Of a stretch of DNA of 64,000 nucleotides, positions 7,930 through 16,625 are shown piece after piece (the stretch's first letter is position 1; each line of letters opens with the position of its first letter). The stretch is from Chloroflexota bacterium (GTDB lineage: Bacteria; Chloroflexota; Anaerolineae; Anaerolineales; VGOW01). The DNA is taken from positions 1-64,000 of the forward strand of contig JACPWC010000029.1 in NCBI GenBank assembly GCA_016197225.1. The letters run 5' to 3'. The notes under the pieces are model-generated. The model saw nothing but the letters and a program-made list of their open reading frames with translations, did not search any database and was not told where the DNA came from. The position numbers and the translations under genes are program-made.

Positions 7930-9057
7930 ATGTCAATCAAACGCATCGCAATCGGCTTCATCGCCCTCGCCGTCGTCGGCGTGGTTGCATTCGGCGGCGC
8001 CGCCGTAGGCGGGGCGGCAGTGTACTTTGCCGCGCGCGGCAATCCACCATCGGCGCCGGCGGTGGAACAACAACCGGTGGCGTTGCCGCCGGCGCAAGAG
8101 CCGACCGGCGGACAACTTCAAACAGTGGATGTGCAAACCGCGATCACAGACGCGGTAGCCAGGGTCGGCCCGGCGGTCGTCACCGTCATCAACGACACCG
8201 GCCAGGGTCAGGCCTCGGGCTCGGGCGTCATCATCTCAAACGACGGCTACATCCTCACCAACAATCACGTCGTCGAAGGCCAACGCGCATTGTCGGTCAT
8301 TTTCCAGAATGGCGAGGCTGCCGAAGCAAAACTTATTGGCAGTGACCAGTTTGCCGACGTGGCCGTCATCAAAGTCGGCGTCTCCGTTCCAGCCGTCGCC
8401 GAACTGGGCAACTCGGATTCGCTCAAACCCGGCGAGTCGGTCATTGCCATCGGTTCGCCGCTTGGCTCCGATTTCAAGAACACTGTCACCGTCGGCGTGG
8501 TGAGCGCCACCGGGCGAACCATTGAAAACGACAACGGCTACCAGATGGAAGACTTGATCCAAACCGACGCCGCCATCAATCATGGCAACTCCGGCGGGCC
8601 GCTGGTGAATCTGGCCGGGCAAGTGATTGGCTTGAACACGCTCGTGGTTCGCGGCAACGGCTTTACCGGCGACCAGGCCGAAGGCCTGGGATTTGCGGTG
8701 GCGGCCAACACCGTCCGAGCGGTGAGCGATCAGATCATCCGTCAGGGTTATGTGGCCCGGCCTTATCTGGGCGTGCAGTGGCAGGCGATCACCCCCGCTG
8801 TTGCCAGCCAATACAATCTCGGTGTGGCCTGGGGTATTTATGTAACTGACCTGGCCGGCGATGGTCCGGCCAGGCAAGCCGGAATACAGCCGGGTGACAT
8901 TATCACCGCCATCGGCGACACGACTCTGGACGAGAGTCATCCGTTCATCAACTCCCTGCTTGAGTACCAGCCCGGCCAGCAGGTGCCGCTCACCGTCTGG
9001 CGGAACGGGCAAACACTCACCGTTCCGGTGACGCTTGGCGAACGGCCAAGAGCATAG
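7930..9057 (+). CDS. htrA: HtrA/Deg-type trypsin-like serine protease
   Basis: An N-terminal membrane anchor (about residues 8-34) is followed by a trypsin-fold domain with the triad His113 (TNNHVVEG), Asp143 (FADVAVIK) and Ser221 (GNSGGPL), and one C-terminal PDZ domain (PARQAGIQPGDIITAIGD). This is the single-PDZ DegS/DegQ-like form, acting on misfolded envelope proteins. A good GGGAGG ribosome-binding site precedes the ATG. The gene lies between two terminators, so it is probably transcribed alone. Confidence 0.93.
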   Translation: MSIKRIAIGFIALAVVGVVAFGGAAVGGAAVYFAARGNPPSAPAVEQQPVALPPAQEPTGGQLQTVDVQTAITDAVARVGPAVVTVINDTGQGQASGSGVIISNDGYILTNNHVVEGQRALSVIFQNGEAAEAKLIGSDQFADVAVIKVGVSVPAVAELGNSDSLKPGESVIAIGSPLGSDFKNTVTVGVVSATGRTIENDNGYQMEDLIQTDAAINHGNSGGPLVNLAGQVIGLNTLVVRGNGFTGDQAEGLGFAVAANTVRAVSDQIIRQGYVARPYLGVQWQAITPAVASQYNLGVAWGIYVTDLAGDGPARQAGIQPGDIITAIGDTTLDESHPFINSLLEYQPGQQVPLTVWRNGQTLTVPVTLGERPRA

Positions 9058-9117
9058 CACTGGCGAGGAGGCCGCACCTGGGGGTGCTGGCTCCTCAAGT
9101 GCGCGCACACCATCCCG

Positions 9118-9153
9118 CCATCCCGTTGGCACGAGCGCCTTCGGGATGTTTTG
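9118..9153 (+). terminator. Rho-independent terminator after htrA
   Basis: CATCCCG (9119-9125) pairs with CGGGATG (9142-9148), with further GGC/GCC pairing inside the loop, and is followed by TTTTGTG. A TATAGT at 9157-9162 immediately after may be the -10 of the next gene. Confidence 0.6.
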
Positions 9154-9172
9154 TGTTATAGTCACCGCGCTC

Positions 9173-10189
9173 ATGCGCCGACTTGTTTTTGCTCTTCTCT
9201 TGCTTCTGGCCGTCAGCTTTGTCATATCGCAATTGGGTCGTCTGGAAGAATTTGCCGCTGTTATTCAACGGGGCCGGCCGGTATGGATCGGGCTTGCCTT
9301 TGTGGTTCAGGCGGCCTGGCTGTTGAACTTTGCAGCGCAGTACCGGGCCACTTACCGGGTGCTGGGCATGAGTCGCAGCGTCCGGTCCATGTTGCCGCTG
9401 GTGCTGGCGAGTTATTTCCTCAACGTGGCCGCGCCAACCGGCGGCGCGAGCGGCATTGCTCTGTTGTTGGACGACGCGCGCCGTCGCGGCCATTCGAGGG
9501 CGCGGGTGACGATTGCCGGGGTGTTGTTCATCGTCTTCGAGTACATGTCGTTCAGCGTGGTGCTGGTGTTGGGCCTGATCGTCCTCTTCCGGCGCGGCAA
9601 CTTGCACCTGAGCGAATTGATTGCCTCGCTGATTTTGTTTTGCGCCGCCATCGGGCTGATCTCGGTGGTGGCCCTGGGCATGCGGTCGGCAGAGGCGCTG
9701 GAGCGCTTTCTGGTGTGGATGGCGCGGCTGGTCAACCGGCTGACGCGCGTCATCCTCAAACGCGATCTGGTCTCCGAGCCGTATGCCCACGAGTTCGCCG
9801 CCGAGGCCGCCGAAGGTTTGCAGTCTCTGCGGAATCAGCCTCGGGGCAGTTGGCTGTTTCCCATTGCAGTGGCGCTCAGCAGTAAGGCCCTGCTCATCAG
9901 TTTGCTCTTTCTGCTCTTCCTGGCGTTCAATCAACCGTTTTCAGTCGGCACGCTGATCGCCGGGTTCAGCATGGCGTTTTTATTCACCATCGTTTCCCCC
10001 ACGCCGATGGGCATCGGAATTGTGGAAGGGGTCATGGCGCTGTCTCTGCAAACCCTTCGCGTGCCGTTGGAGGCGGCAGTGATCATCGCCCTGGCTTATC
10101 GCGGGTTCACCCTGTGGTTGCCGCTGTTTTATGGAGCGCTTATTCTTCAATTCAGCGGGTTGCGCGTAAAAGCGTCTGAAAAGGTTTAG
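9173..10189 (+). CDS. Flippase-like integral membrane protein (UPF0104/YbhN, LPG-synthase TM type)
   Basis: It has about eight hydrophobic helices, the conserved NVAAPTGGASGIALL block (near residue 85) and the late SPTPMGIGIVEG motif (near residue 285), both typical of the lysylphosphatidylglycerol-synthase membrane domain. No catalytic synthase domain follows. Members are thought to move lipids or lipid-linked sugars. I start at the ATG at 9173 because the longer frame from 9035 would run through the htrA terminator and overlap htrA. TATAGT lies only 11 bases upstream, so the mRNA may be almost leaderless. Confidence 0.82.
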   Translation: MRRLVFALLLLLAVSFVISQLGRLEEFAAVIQRGRPVWIGLAFVVQAAWLLNFAAQYRATYRVLGMSRSVRSMLPLVLASYFLNVAAPTGGASGIALLLDDARRRGHSRARVTIAGVLFIVFEYMSFSVVLVLGLIVLFRRGNLHLSELIASLILFCAAIGLISVVALGMRSAEALERFLVWMARLVNRLTRVILKRDLVSEPYAHEFAAEAAEGLQSLRNQPRGSWLFPIAVALSSKALLISLLFLLFLAFNQPFSVGTLIAGFSMAFLFTIVSPTPMGIGIVEGVMALSLQTLRVPLEAAVIIALAYRGFTLWLPLFYGALILQFSGLRVKASEKV

Positions 10190-10190
10190 T

Positions 10191-10219
10191 TTGACGAAGG
10201 ATGTAAACAGGAGTATGAT
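10191..10219 (+). promoter_or_regulatory. Near-consensus sigma-70-type promoter of the kimA operon
   Basis: TTGACG (10191-10196), a 17-base spacer, and TATGAT (10214-10219) form one of the best promoters in the window. Transcription should start near 10226, leaving a leader of about 105 bases before the kimA start codon. Confidence 0.75.
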
Positions 10220-10227
10220 TTCGCGCC

Positions 10228-10303
10228 GTCAACAAAACCTACCTCAAGTGTAGGCGCACTTTTGCGCCGCGACGCTCGCTGCCATGCCAGCATGGTTGAC
10301 AGC
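10228..10303 (+). promoter_or_regulatory. Folded 5' leader of the kimA operon (riboswitch-like architecture)
   Basis: GTCAAC (10228-10233), at the predicted 5' end of the transcript, is complementary to GTTGAC (10295-10300). Enclosed are hairpins CCTAC/GTAGG (10238-10254), GGCGCA/TGCGCC with a CTTT loop (10253-10268) and CCATG/CATGG (10282-10295), so a multi-branched fold is possible. Alternatively GCTG/CAGC (10278-10281 with 10300-10303) extends the last hairpin and excludes the closing helix. I do not see the conserved blocks of the c-di-AMP (ydaO) riboswitch that controls kimA in Bacillus. Confidence 0.4.
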
Positions 10304-10331
10304 CCCGCCCGACGCCCAAAAAGGAATACCC

Positions 10332-12257
10332 ATGGCAACCACTGCCAAGCCACCCAGAGTTAGCACTTTGAAAACACTGCTCATCGGCCCGCGCCTGCTC
10401 ACAGCCGATGCGCCTCATCAAACCATCAGCAAGAAAGTGGGGCTGGCCGTCTTCGCCTCCGACGCGCTCTCGTCCACCGCCTACGCCACCGACGAAATCC
10501 TTCTCATCCTAATTCTGGCTGGAACCGGCGCGCTTTCGCTCTCTCTGCCAATTGCGCTCACAATTGCTGTCTTGCTCGCCGTTGTCACCATCTCTTACGA
10601 GCAGACGATTCATGCTTATCCAAGCGGCGGCGGGGCTTACATTGTCTCGCGCGACAATCTTGGGGAAGTAGCGGCGCAAGTGGCCGGGGCGGCTCTGCTC
10701 ACCGACTACATCCTCACTGTGGCCGTTTCCATCTCGTCCGGCGTGGCTCAGATTACATCGGCGTTTCCACAGCTTTACGATTGGCGGGTGGTGATTGCCC
10801 TGGCGATGGTAGGCTTCATGATGCTGATCAATTTGCGCGGCGTCAAAGAGTCTGGAGCGGCCTTTGCCATTCCCACCTATTTCTTTTTAGGGACAACGCT
10901 GTTCACCATCGGCGTCGGGTTGTTCCGGTATTTCACCGGAACGCTGGGCGTGTTGCCCCCGCCAGCCGAAACAGCGCACGAGGCGGTTGAAACCTTGTCG
11001 TTGTTCCTGATCCTGCGCGCCTTCTCCAGCGGTTGCACGGCCCTCACCGGCGTGGAAGCCATCAGCAACGGCATCCCGGCCTTCTCCGAGCCAAAGAGCC
11101 GCAACGCCGGCCTTACCCTGATCTGGATGAGTTCGATCCTGTCGGTGATGTTTCTGAGCATCACTTTCCTGGCCCGGCAGATTCAGGCCGTCCCCTCTCA
11201 TACCGAAACGATCTTCTCGCAGATTGGCCGGATGATATACGGCGCCGGTACTCCGCTGTATCTGATCTTGCTCGGGGCGACGACGTTAATCTTGATCATG
11301 GCCGCCAACACCTCGTTCGCCGACTTTCCTCGGTTGAGCGCCATCCAGGCCGGCGACGGTTTCCTGCCCAAGCAGTTGACTTACCGGGGCAGCCGCCTCG
11401 TTTACACCTATGGCATTGTCGCCCTGGCTTTTTTTGCCTCCCTGCTCATCATCATCTTCCAGGCCCAAACCAACGCCCTGATTCCGCTCTATGCCATCGG
11501 CGTGTTTCTCTCTTTCACCCTCTCGCAAACCGGCATGGCCGTGCGCTGGTGGAAGAGCGGCAAACTCAAGCCCGGTGAGGAGCAACCTCAAATCGCCTCG
11601 GTGCTTCATCACGATCCAAAGTGGCGGCTTAAGTTAATTATCAACGGCTTCGGCGCGATCTGCACCTTTGTCGTGATGATCGTCTTCGCCGTTACCAAGT
11701 TTAAGCCGAGCGATCAGTTTGCCGGCGCGTGGGTGGTCATCATTATCATCCCCACACTCGTCATCGTCTTTTTGCGAATTCACCGCCACTACAAACACCT
11801 CGCCGCCAGGTTGTCGCTCGACTCCTTCGGCGCACCCACTCGTATCAAACGGCATCGGGTGATCGTACCCATCAGCGGTGTGCACAGCGGCGCTTTGAGC
11901 GCGCTCCACTACGCCCGCTCGGTGTCGGACGATGTTACCGCAGTCTACGTCGCCATTGATCCTGTAGAGGAGACAAAGGTGAGAAGCAAATGGGATCGCT
12001 GGGGCGACGGTGTGCGCCTGCACGTCATCCAATCCGAGTATCGCCTTTTGATTGAGCCTTTGTTAGACTATATTCAGCACATTGCCGACCAGCGCCAGCC
12101 CAGTGAAGTCATCACGATCGTCGTGCCGGAATTTGTCCCGGCCAGACGCTGGCACAACTTGCTCCATATGCAAACAGCCTTCTTTCTCAAGTTCGGCCTG
12201 CTGGGGCTAAAGAATATCGTCATCACCGAAGTGCCTTATCATGTGGAGCAGGAGTAA
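10332..12257 (+). CDS. kimA: KimA-type potassium importer (APC superfamily)
   Basis: The 641-residue protein follows Bacillus subtilis KimA from end to end: SDALSSTAYATDEIL, YPSGGGAYIVSRDNLGE, AFSSGCTALTGVEAISNGIPAF, AANTSFADFP and ALIPLYAIGVFLSFTLSQTGMA in the membrane part, then a cytosolic USP-like domain (VIVPISGVHSGALSALHYARS to FVPARRWHNLLHMQTAF). KimA proteins take up K+ with protons and are inhibited by c-di-AMP. I choose the ATG at 10332 with AAAAAGGAA upstream. Two RCK proteins follow within 5 bases, forming a K+ operon. Confidence 0.88.
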   Translation: MATTAKPPRVSTLKTLLIGPRLLTADAPHQTISKKVGLAVFASDALSSTAYATDEILLILILAGTGALSLSLPIALTIAVLLAVVTISYEQTIHAYPSGGGAYIVSRDNLGEVAAQVAGAALLTDYILTVAVSISSGVAQITSAFPQLYDWRVVIALAMVGFMMLINLRGVKESGAAFAIPTYFFLGTTLFTIGVGLFRYFTGTLGVLPPPAETAHEAVETLSLFLILRAFSSGCTALTGVEAISNGIPAFSEPKSRNAGLTLIWMSSILSVMFLSITFLARQIQAVPSHTETIFSQIGRMIYGAGTPLYLILLGATTLILIMAANTSFADFPRLSAIQAGDGFLPKQLTYRGSRLVYTYGIVALAFFASLLIIIFQAQTNALIPLYAIGVFLSFTLSQTGMAVRWWKSGKLKPGEEQPQIASVLHHDPKWRLKLIINGFGAICTFVVMIVFAVTKFKPSDQFAGAWVVIIIIPTLVIVFLRIHRHYKHLAARLSLDSFGAPTRIKRHRVIVPISGVHSGALSALHYARSVSDDVTAVYVAIDPVEETKVRSKWDRWGDGVRLHVIQSEYRLLIEPLLDYIQHIADQRQPSEVITIVVPEFVPARRWHNLLHMQTAFFLKFGLLGLKNIVITEVPYHVEQE

Positions 12258-12262
12258 GGTTT

Positions 12263-12958
12263 ATGACAGAGAAACATCATCCGGAGAAAAAGCCGCAGGA
12301 CAATATCATCATCGTCGGTTGCGGGCGCGTGGGCGCCGAACTGGCGCTTTCCATTGCGCGCCAGAATCATCAGGTCACTATCGTTGACGTGAATACCCGC
12401 TCCTTCGACCGCCTGGGGCCGGACTTCCGGGGCCGCACGGTTCAGGGCGAGGCGATTGACGAAGATGTGCTCAAACGGGCCGGGATAGAATCCGCCCATG
12501 GCTTTGTGGCGGCGACCACGTCCGACAGCGTCAACTTTGTAGCCGCCCGCGCCGCGCGCGACATCTTCCACGTCGAGCACGTCGTAGCCCGCGTCTACAA
12601 TCCACGCCGGGCGCAAATTTATGAAAGGCTTGGCATTCAAACCGTCACCTCGTCGTCGTGGGGCGCGCAACGGCTTGAACAACTCATCCTGCACTCGGGC
12701 CTGAAAAGCGTGTTCTCTGCCGGCAGTGGCGAAGTGCAACTCTACGAATTCTCGGTTCCTCAGGAATGGGAAGGCCGTTCGCTGGAGAGTCTGATCGCCG
12801 GCGCAAATGCGGTGCCGGTGGCGCTGACGCGAGGCGGGCGGGCGTCTCTGCCCGGCCTCGAGGTTGTATTGAAAACTCAAGATGTCGTCAATTTGGCCGC
12901 TACCGCTGAAGGCGCCATGCTTTTGGAAAGCCGCTTGCGCGCCAAGGGGGAGAAATAG
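12263..12958 (+). CDS. trkA: RCK/TrkA potassium-uptake regulatory protein 1
   Basis: A Rossmann RCK_N domain (IIIVGCGRVGAELA from about residue 15, with VDVNTRSFDRL binding the nucleotide ribose) is followed by an RCK_C domain. At 231 residues it has the size of a single-RCK KtrA-type subunit. It lies 5 bases after kimA and 2 bases before a second RCK gene. Such proteins sense NAD(H)/ATP or c-di-AMP and gate K+ channels; the membrane channel normally gated is not in the window, so KimA or a distant Trk/Ktr pore could be the partner. Confidence 0.87.
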   Translation: MTEKHHPEKKPQDNIIIVGCGRVGAELALSIARQNHQVTIVDVNTRSFDRLGPDFRGRTVQGEAIDEDVLKRAGIESAHGFVAATTSDSVNFVAARAARDIFHVEHVVARVYNPRRAQIYERLGIQTVTSSSWGAQRLEQLILHSGLKSVFSAGSGEVQLYEFSVPQEWEGRSLESLIAGANAVPVALTRGGRASLPGLEVVLKTQDVVNLAATAEGAMLLESRLRAKGEK

Positions 12959-12960
12959 CC

Positions 12961-13638
12961 ATGTTTGTCATGATTGTAGGCGGGGGTCGCACCGGTTCTC
13001 ACCTCTCAACGCTGTTGATAGCCCAGGGCCACGAAGTGCGGCTAGTTGAATCTCGCCCGGATACTCTATCCAGTTTGCATCGCGAACTCCCCACCGAGAT
13101 GATCTTTGAAGGCGATGGCACCGACCCGCAAGTGTTGGAAACCGCCGGAATTCAAAAGGCGCAGGTGCTGGCCGCCGTCACTGCCAACGACGCCGATAAC
13201 ATCGTGGTCTGTTCGCTGGCTCGCGAAGTGTACGGCGTGCGGCGGATCATTGGCCGCATCAACAACCCCAAGAACGCCTGGCTCTTCACCCCCAGCATGG
13301 GCGTGGACGTGGCCCTCAACCACGCCGACCTGATGGCCCGGATGATCGAAGAAGAGATGTCGCTCGGCGACATGATGACCATGCTCAAATTACGGCGAGG
13401 CAAATTCTCGCTGGTGGAAGAAAAAATCTGGCCGGGGGCCAAAGCAGTTGGCGTTGCCATTAAAGACCTGCCCCTGTCCCCAAATTGCACCATCTCTGGT
13501 ATCATCCGCCACGGCGAAATGATCCTGCCGCGTGGCGTCACCACTCTGCAAGCCGAAGACGAAGTGCTGGCTCTGGTGGATGACGCTGCCGCCGAAGAAC
13601 TGGCCCGTCTGTTGGGCCGGCCCGGCGACTTTAAGTAG
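12961..13638 (+). CDS. trkA: RCK/TrkA potassium-uptake regulatory protein 2
   Basis: A second single-RCK protein (225 residues): FVMIVGGGRTGSHLSTLL at the N-terminus, an acidic ribose-binding position (VESRPDTL), the FEGDGTDPQVLETAGI block, and an RCK_C domain from about residue 140 (FSLVEEKIWPGAKAVGVAIKDLPL). It is paralogous to its neighbour and probably forms a hetero- or homo-octameric ring. It is the last gene of the kimA operon; an inverted repeat follows. Confidence 0.87.
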   Translation: MFVMIVGGGRTGSHLSTLLIAQGHEVRLVESRPDTLSSLHRELPTEMIFEGDGTDPQVLETAGIQKAQVLAAVTANDADNIVVCSLAREVYGVRRIIGRINNPKNAWLFTPSMGVDVALNHADLMARMIEEEMSLGDMMTMLKLRRGKFSLVEEKIWPGAKAVGVAIKDLPLSPNCTISGIIRHGEMILPRGVTTLQAEDEVLALVDDAAAEELARLLGRPGDFK

Positions 13639-13644
13639 GCGCCA

Positions 13645-13694
13645 GGCAGAAGACAGTAGGCAGTTGTTGAAGCTGCCGCCTACTGCTTTCTGCC
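13645..13694 (+). repeat. Imperfect inverted repeat after trkA
   Basis: GGCAGAAGACAGTAGGCAG is mirrored by CTGCCGCCTACTGCTTTCTGCC with two central mismatches. It is followed by a further TGCCGACTGCCTTCTG copy. No T tract follows, so it looks more like a dispersed palindrome than a terminator. Confidence 0.6.
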
Positions 13695-13799
13695 GACTGC
13701 CTTCTGATTGCATGAATACCGACCCTGACTCTTATCAACAAACCGCGCCCCCAGGCATCACCCACTGCTGAGTCCCATTCAGTTGTTCCGCGCTTCAGC

Positions 13800-13834
13800 C
13801 GCGCCTCGACTCAACAGTCGGGGCGCGATTCTTT
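13800..13834 (+). promoter_or_regulatory. Strong hairpin in the mgtE leader
   Basis: A 12-bp stem (CGCGCCTCGACT with AGTCGGGGCGCG, one G-U pair) with a CAAC loop is followed by ATTCTTT, 18 bases before the mgtE start. It could be a terminator ending kimA-trkA transcription or an attenuator controlling mgtE. I do not recognise the M-box core in the 213-base gap. Confidence 0.45.
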
Positions 13835-13851
13835 AGCCAAAGGAGATCGCC

Positions 13852-15216
13852 ATGGAACAACTGTTGATTGATCGCACCCTCGACCGTATCCGCGCCGCGC
13901 TCGAGGCCGGGCAGGTGGACGAAGCCATCACTGCCCTCACCAGTCTCCACCCCGCCGACCAGGCTGAAGCCTTCGCCGAACTGGAGCCGGAAGACCAGGC
14001 CGAAGTTCTGCCCCGGCTCGACGCCGAAGAAACCGCCGAGATCATCGAACGACTTGAAGATGAGGACGCCATGCAAGTGGCGGCTCAACTCTCTCCAGAC
14101 CGTCTGGCCGACGTGCTCGACGAGATGGAGCCGGACGACGCCGCCGATGTGCTGGGCGACCTTTCACCGGAACGGGCCGCCACCGTCCTGGCCCAGATGG
14201 ACGCCGAGCAGGCGGAGGACGTCAAACCACTGTTGGCCTACGAGGACGACACCGCCGGCGGCCTGATGACGCCTGACATTCCTCATCTGCGGCGGCAGAT
14301 GACGTGCCAGCAAGCCATTGAGCACATCCGCAAGCTTCACCCGGACACCGAAACGCCGTATTACCTTTACGTCGTAGACCGAAACGGCAAACTCATCGGC
14401 GTCGTCGGCCTGCGCGACTTAATCATCGCCGAACCAGCCACCTCTGTTGAAGCCGTGATGAATCCCAACATCATCAGCGTCCCGCTTGGCACCGACCAGG
14501 AAGAGTGCGCCCGGGTCATCACCCGCTACGGCTTGCTTGCCCTGCCGGTGGTAGACCCCGAAGGCCGGCTGGTGGGCATGATCAGCCACGACGACATTGT
14601 CGAAGTCATGGAAGAAGAAGCCACCGAAGATATGTATCGCCTGGCTAACGTTTCCGACAGCGACCTGCAAGTCTTCAGCCCCATGAGTCTCTCGGTGAAA
14701 AAGCGATTGCCCTGGCTACTCGTCAACCTCTTCACCGCCTTTCTGGCCGCTTCAGTCGTCAGTTTTTTCGAGGCCACCATTGCCAAAGTTGCGGTGCTGG
14801 CTGTCTTTCAATCCATCGTGGCCGGCCAGGGCGGCAACGCTGGAACCCAAACCCTGGCCATGATGGTGCGCGGCATGGCCCTGGGCGAGATAGAATTTAA
14901 AGACGCCTTGCGAGCCGTTACCCGCGAAGCCGGAATTGGCGTCTTGCACGGCCTGGCCGTCGGCATTTGTGTTGCCATCGGCGCTTACTTGTGGAAAGGC
15001 ATTCCGGTGCTGGGCCTCATCATCGGGCTGGCCATGGTTGGCAACATGATCGCCGCCGGCATCGCCGGAACCCTGGTGCCGCTCACGCTCAAGCTACTCA
15101 AGCTCGATCCGGCCCTGGCCTCCGCCGTCATCGTCACCACCGTGACCGATTGCGTTGGCTTTGGTTTGTTTTTGGGATTGGCGACTCTGTTCTTGCCATA
15201 CTTACAGACTCGATGA
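13852..15216 (+). CDS. mgtE: MgtE magnesium channel
   Basis: The order is the MgtE N-terminal superhelical domain (residues 1-130, rich in acidic DEMEPDDAADVL repeats that sense Mg2+), two CBS domains (about 140-255), then five membrane helices. The channel motifs GQGGNAGTQT and TTVTDCVGFGLFLGLA are present, including the pore Asp. The 454-residue length is standard. The ribosome-binding site AAAGGAG is strong. The stop overlaps the ATG of pabB. Lying behind a K+ uptake operon, it adds to a cation-homeostasis block; a corA remnant at 4816 suggests MgtE is the working route. Confidence 0.93.
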   Translation: MEQLLIDRTLDRIRAALEAGQVDEAITALTSLHPADQAEAFAELEPEDQAEVLPRLDAEETAEIIERLEDEDAMQVAAQLSPDRLADVLDEMEPDDAADVLGDLSPERAATVLAQMDAEQAEDVKPLLAYEDDTAGGLMTPDIPHLRRQMTCQQAIEHIRKLHPDTETPYYLYVVDRNGKLIGVVGLRDLIIAEPATSVEAVMNPNIISVPLGTDQEECARVITRYGLLALPVVDPEGRLVGMISHDDIVEVMEEEATEDMYRLANVSDSDLQVFSPMSLSVKKRLPWLLVNLFTAFLAASVVSFFEATIAKVAVLAVFQSIVAGQGGNAGTQTLAMMVRGMALGEIEFKDALRAVTREAGIGVLHGLAVGICVAIGAYLWKGIPVLGLIIGLAMVGNMIAAGIAGTLVPLTLKLLKLDPALASAVIVTTVTDCVGFGLFLGLATLFLPYLQTR

Positions 15217-16625
15217 TCACGCCTCTCGTCCTCGAAACATGGCCCGACCCCGAGCCGCCGGTGGAGATGTTCGACCGTCTCCCACACGAACCATTTCGCT
15301 TCCTGCTCGAAAGCCAGGGCGGGCCGGGAGACATTGCCCGCTGGTCGTTCCTGAGCCACCGCCCGTTTCTGCGCTTTCAGAGTCGAGGCCGAGTGCTGAC
15401 TCTTTGGGATGACAAGGGGACTCGCCAATGGGAAGGTGATCCGCTGGAAGCAATGGAGACGTTGCTGGCTCAACACGCGGTGGCGGCCTCACCGGGGTCG
15501 CCGCCGTTCACCGGGGGCGCGGTCGGCTACTTCAGCTACGATCTTGGCCGCCAAATCGAGCGACTACCCGACACTGCTCACGACGATCTGCAACTGCCCG
15601 AAATCCACCTGGCTTTCTACGATCATCTCATTGCGATTGATCATCACCAGCAAAGCGGCGCCCTCATCGCCCTGCCCTTGCCAGGGCGTGAAACGAAAGC
15701 CATTGAGGCAGCTCAGGAGCTTATTCAATTCTTACGAAACTCTCCCCCCTCTCCTGAACTCGCTTTTAGAGTTCAGGAGAGGAGGGTGAGGTCCAACTTC
15801 ACCCGTCCTCAATACTGCCAATCCGTCGAGCGCGCCCTTGAACGCATCGGCGCTGGACACATCTATCAAGTCAATCTCTCGCAACGCTTTACGGCGCCGC
15901 TGAACAGTTCCGCCGAATCACTTTACCGGATACTGCGCGCCAACAACCCGGCCCCCTTCGCCGCCTTTCTCGATCTCGGCGATTTCCAAATAGTCAGCGC
16001 CTCGCCCGAACGATTTTTGTTTGTAGCGCCGCTCGCGCGCCGCGTCGAAACCCGGCCCATCAAAGGCACGCGCCCGCGTGGCAAGACGCCCGGCGACGAC
16101 GAGCGCCTGAAAGCCGAACTGATTGCCAGCGAGAAAGACGCCGCCGAGTTGGTGATGATTGTGGATTTGGAGCGTAACGACCTGGGGCGCGTTTGTGAGT
16201 TCGGCTCGGTGCGCGTGCCTGACCTGCGCCGCGTTGAAGCCTATCCGACCGTTTGGCATACGGTCGCCACAGTGGAAGGCCGATTGCGCCCCAACGTCAC
16301 TCGCGCCGACTTGCTGCGGGCAACGTTCCCCGGCGGCTCGATCACCGGCGCGCCAAAGATTCGCGCCATGCAGATCATTGAAGAGCTTGAGGGCCTGCGC
16401 CGCCACGTCTACTGCGGCTCGATTGGCTATCTGGGTTTCGACGGAACGCTGGATTTGAACATCGCCATCCGCACCCTCACCCTCGTCAATGGGCAGGCCT
16501 ATTTTCATGCCGGCGGCGGCATCGTCGCCGATTCACAGCCCGAAGACGAATACGAAGAGACTTTGCACAAAGCGCAGGCGTTGGCGAATGCGCTCGGTTT
16601 TGACGTGAGGCAAATTAGCTCATGA
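15213..16625 (+). CDS. pabB: Aminodeoxychorismate synthase component I
   Basis: The chorismate-binding motifs IKGTRPRG, LIASEKDAAELVMIVDLERNDLGRV and FPGGSITGAPKIRAM are all present, as is AGHIYQVNLSQRF. It converts chorismate to 4-amino-4-deoxychorismate for folate, with ammonia normally from PabA, which is not nearby. IKGT rather than a Trp-sensitive loop, and pabC next door, favour PabB over TrpE. The ATG at 15213 overlaps the mgtE stop. Residues near 177-193 (NSPPSPELAFRVQERRVR) come from a palindromic element inserted in frame in the linker before the chorismate domain. Confidence 0.9.
   Translation: MITPLVLETWPDPEPPVEMFDRLPHEPFRFLLESQGGPGDIARWSFLSHRPFLRFQSRGRVLTLWDDKGTRQWEGDPLEAMETLLAQHAVAASPGSPPFTGGAVGYFSYDLGRQIERLPDTAHDDLQLPEIHLAFYDHLIAIDHHQQSGALIALPLPGRETKAIEAAQELIQFLRNSPPSPELAFRVQERRVRSNFTRPQYCQSVERALERIGAGHIYQVNLSQRFTAPLNSSAESLYRILRANNPAPFAAFLDLGDFQIVSASPERFLFVAPLARRVETRPIKGTRPRGKTPGDDERLKAELIASEKDAAELVMIVDLERNDLGRVCEFGSVRVPDLRRVEAYPTVWHTVATVEGRLRPNVTRADLLRATFPGGSITGAPKIRAMQIIEELEGLRRHVYCGSIGYLGFDGTLDLNIAIRTLTLVNGQAYFHAGGGIVADSQPEDEYEETLHKAQALANALGFDVRQISS
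15748..15782 (+). repeat. Palindromic element inside pabB, in frame
   Basis: CCTCTCCTGAACTC (15748-15761) and GAGTTCAGGAGAGG (15769-15782) are perfect 14-base arms around GCTTTTA, followed by AGGGTGAGG. The arm ends and the trailing GGTGAGG match the element inside pabC at 16989. Confidence 0.8.

Noticed and set aside
10220-10331. c-di-AMP (ydaO) riboswitch ahead of kimA
   Set aside because: Expected from Bacillus, but its conserved blocks are not found and the leader is only about 105 bases.
13639-13851. M-box magnesium riboswitch before mgtE
   Set aside because: Only simple hairpins are seen; the conserved M-box core is not recognised.
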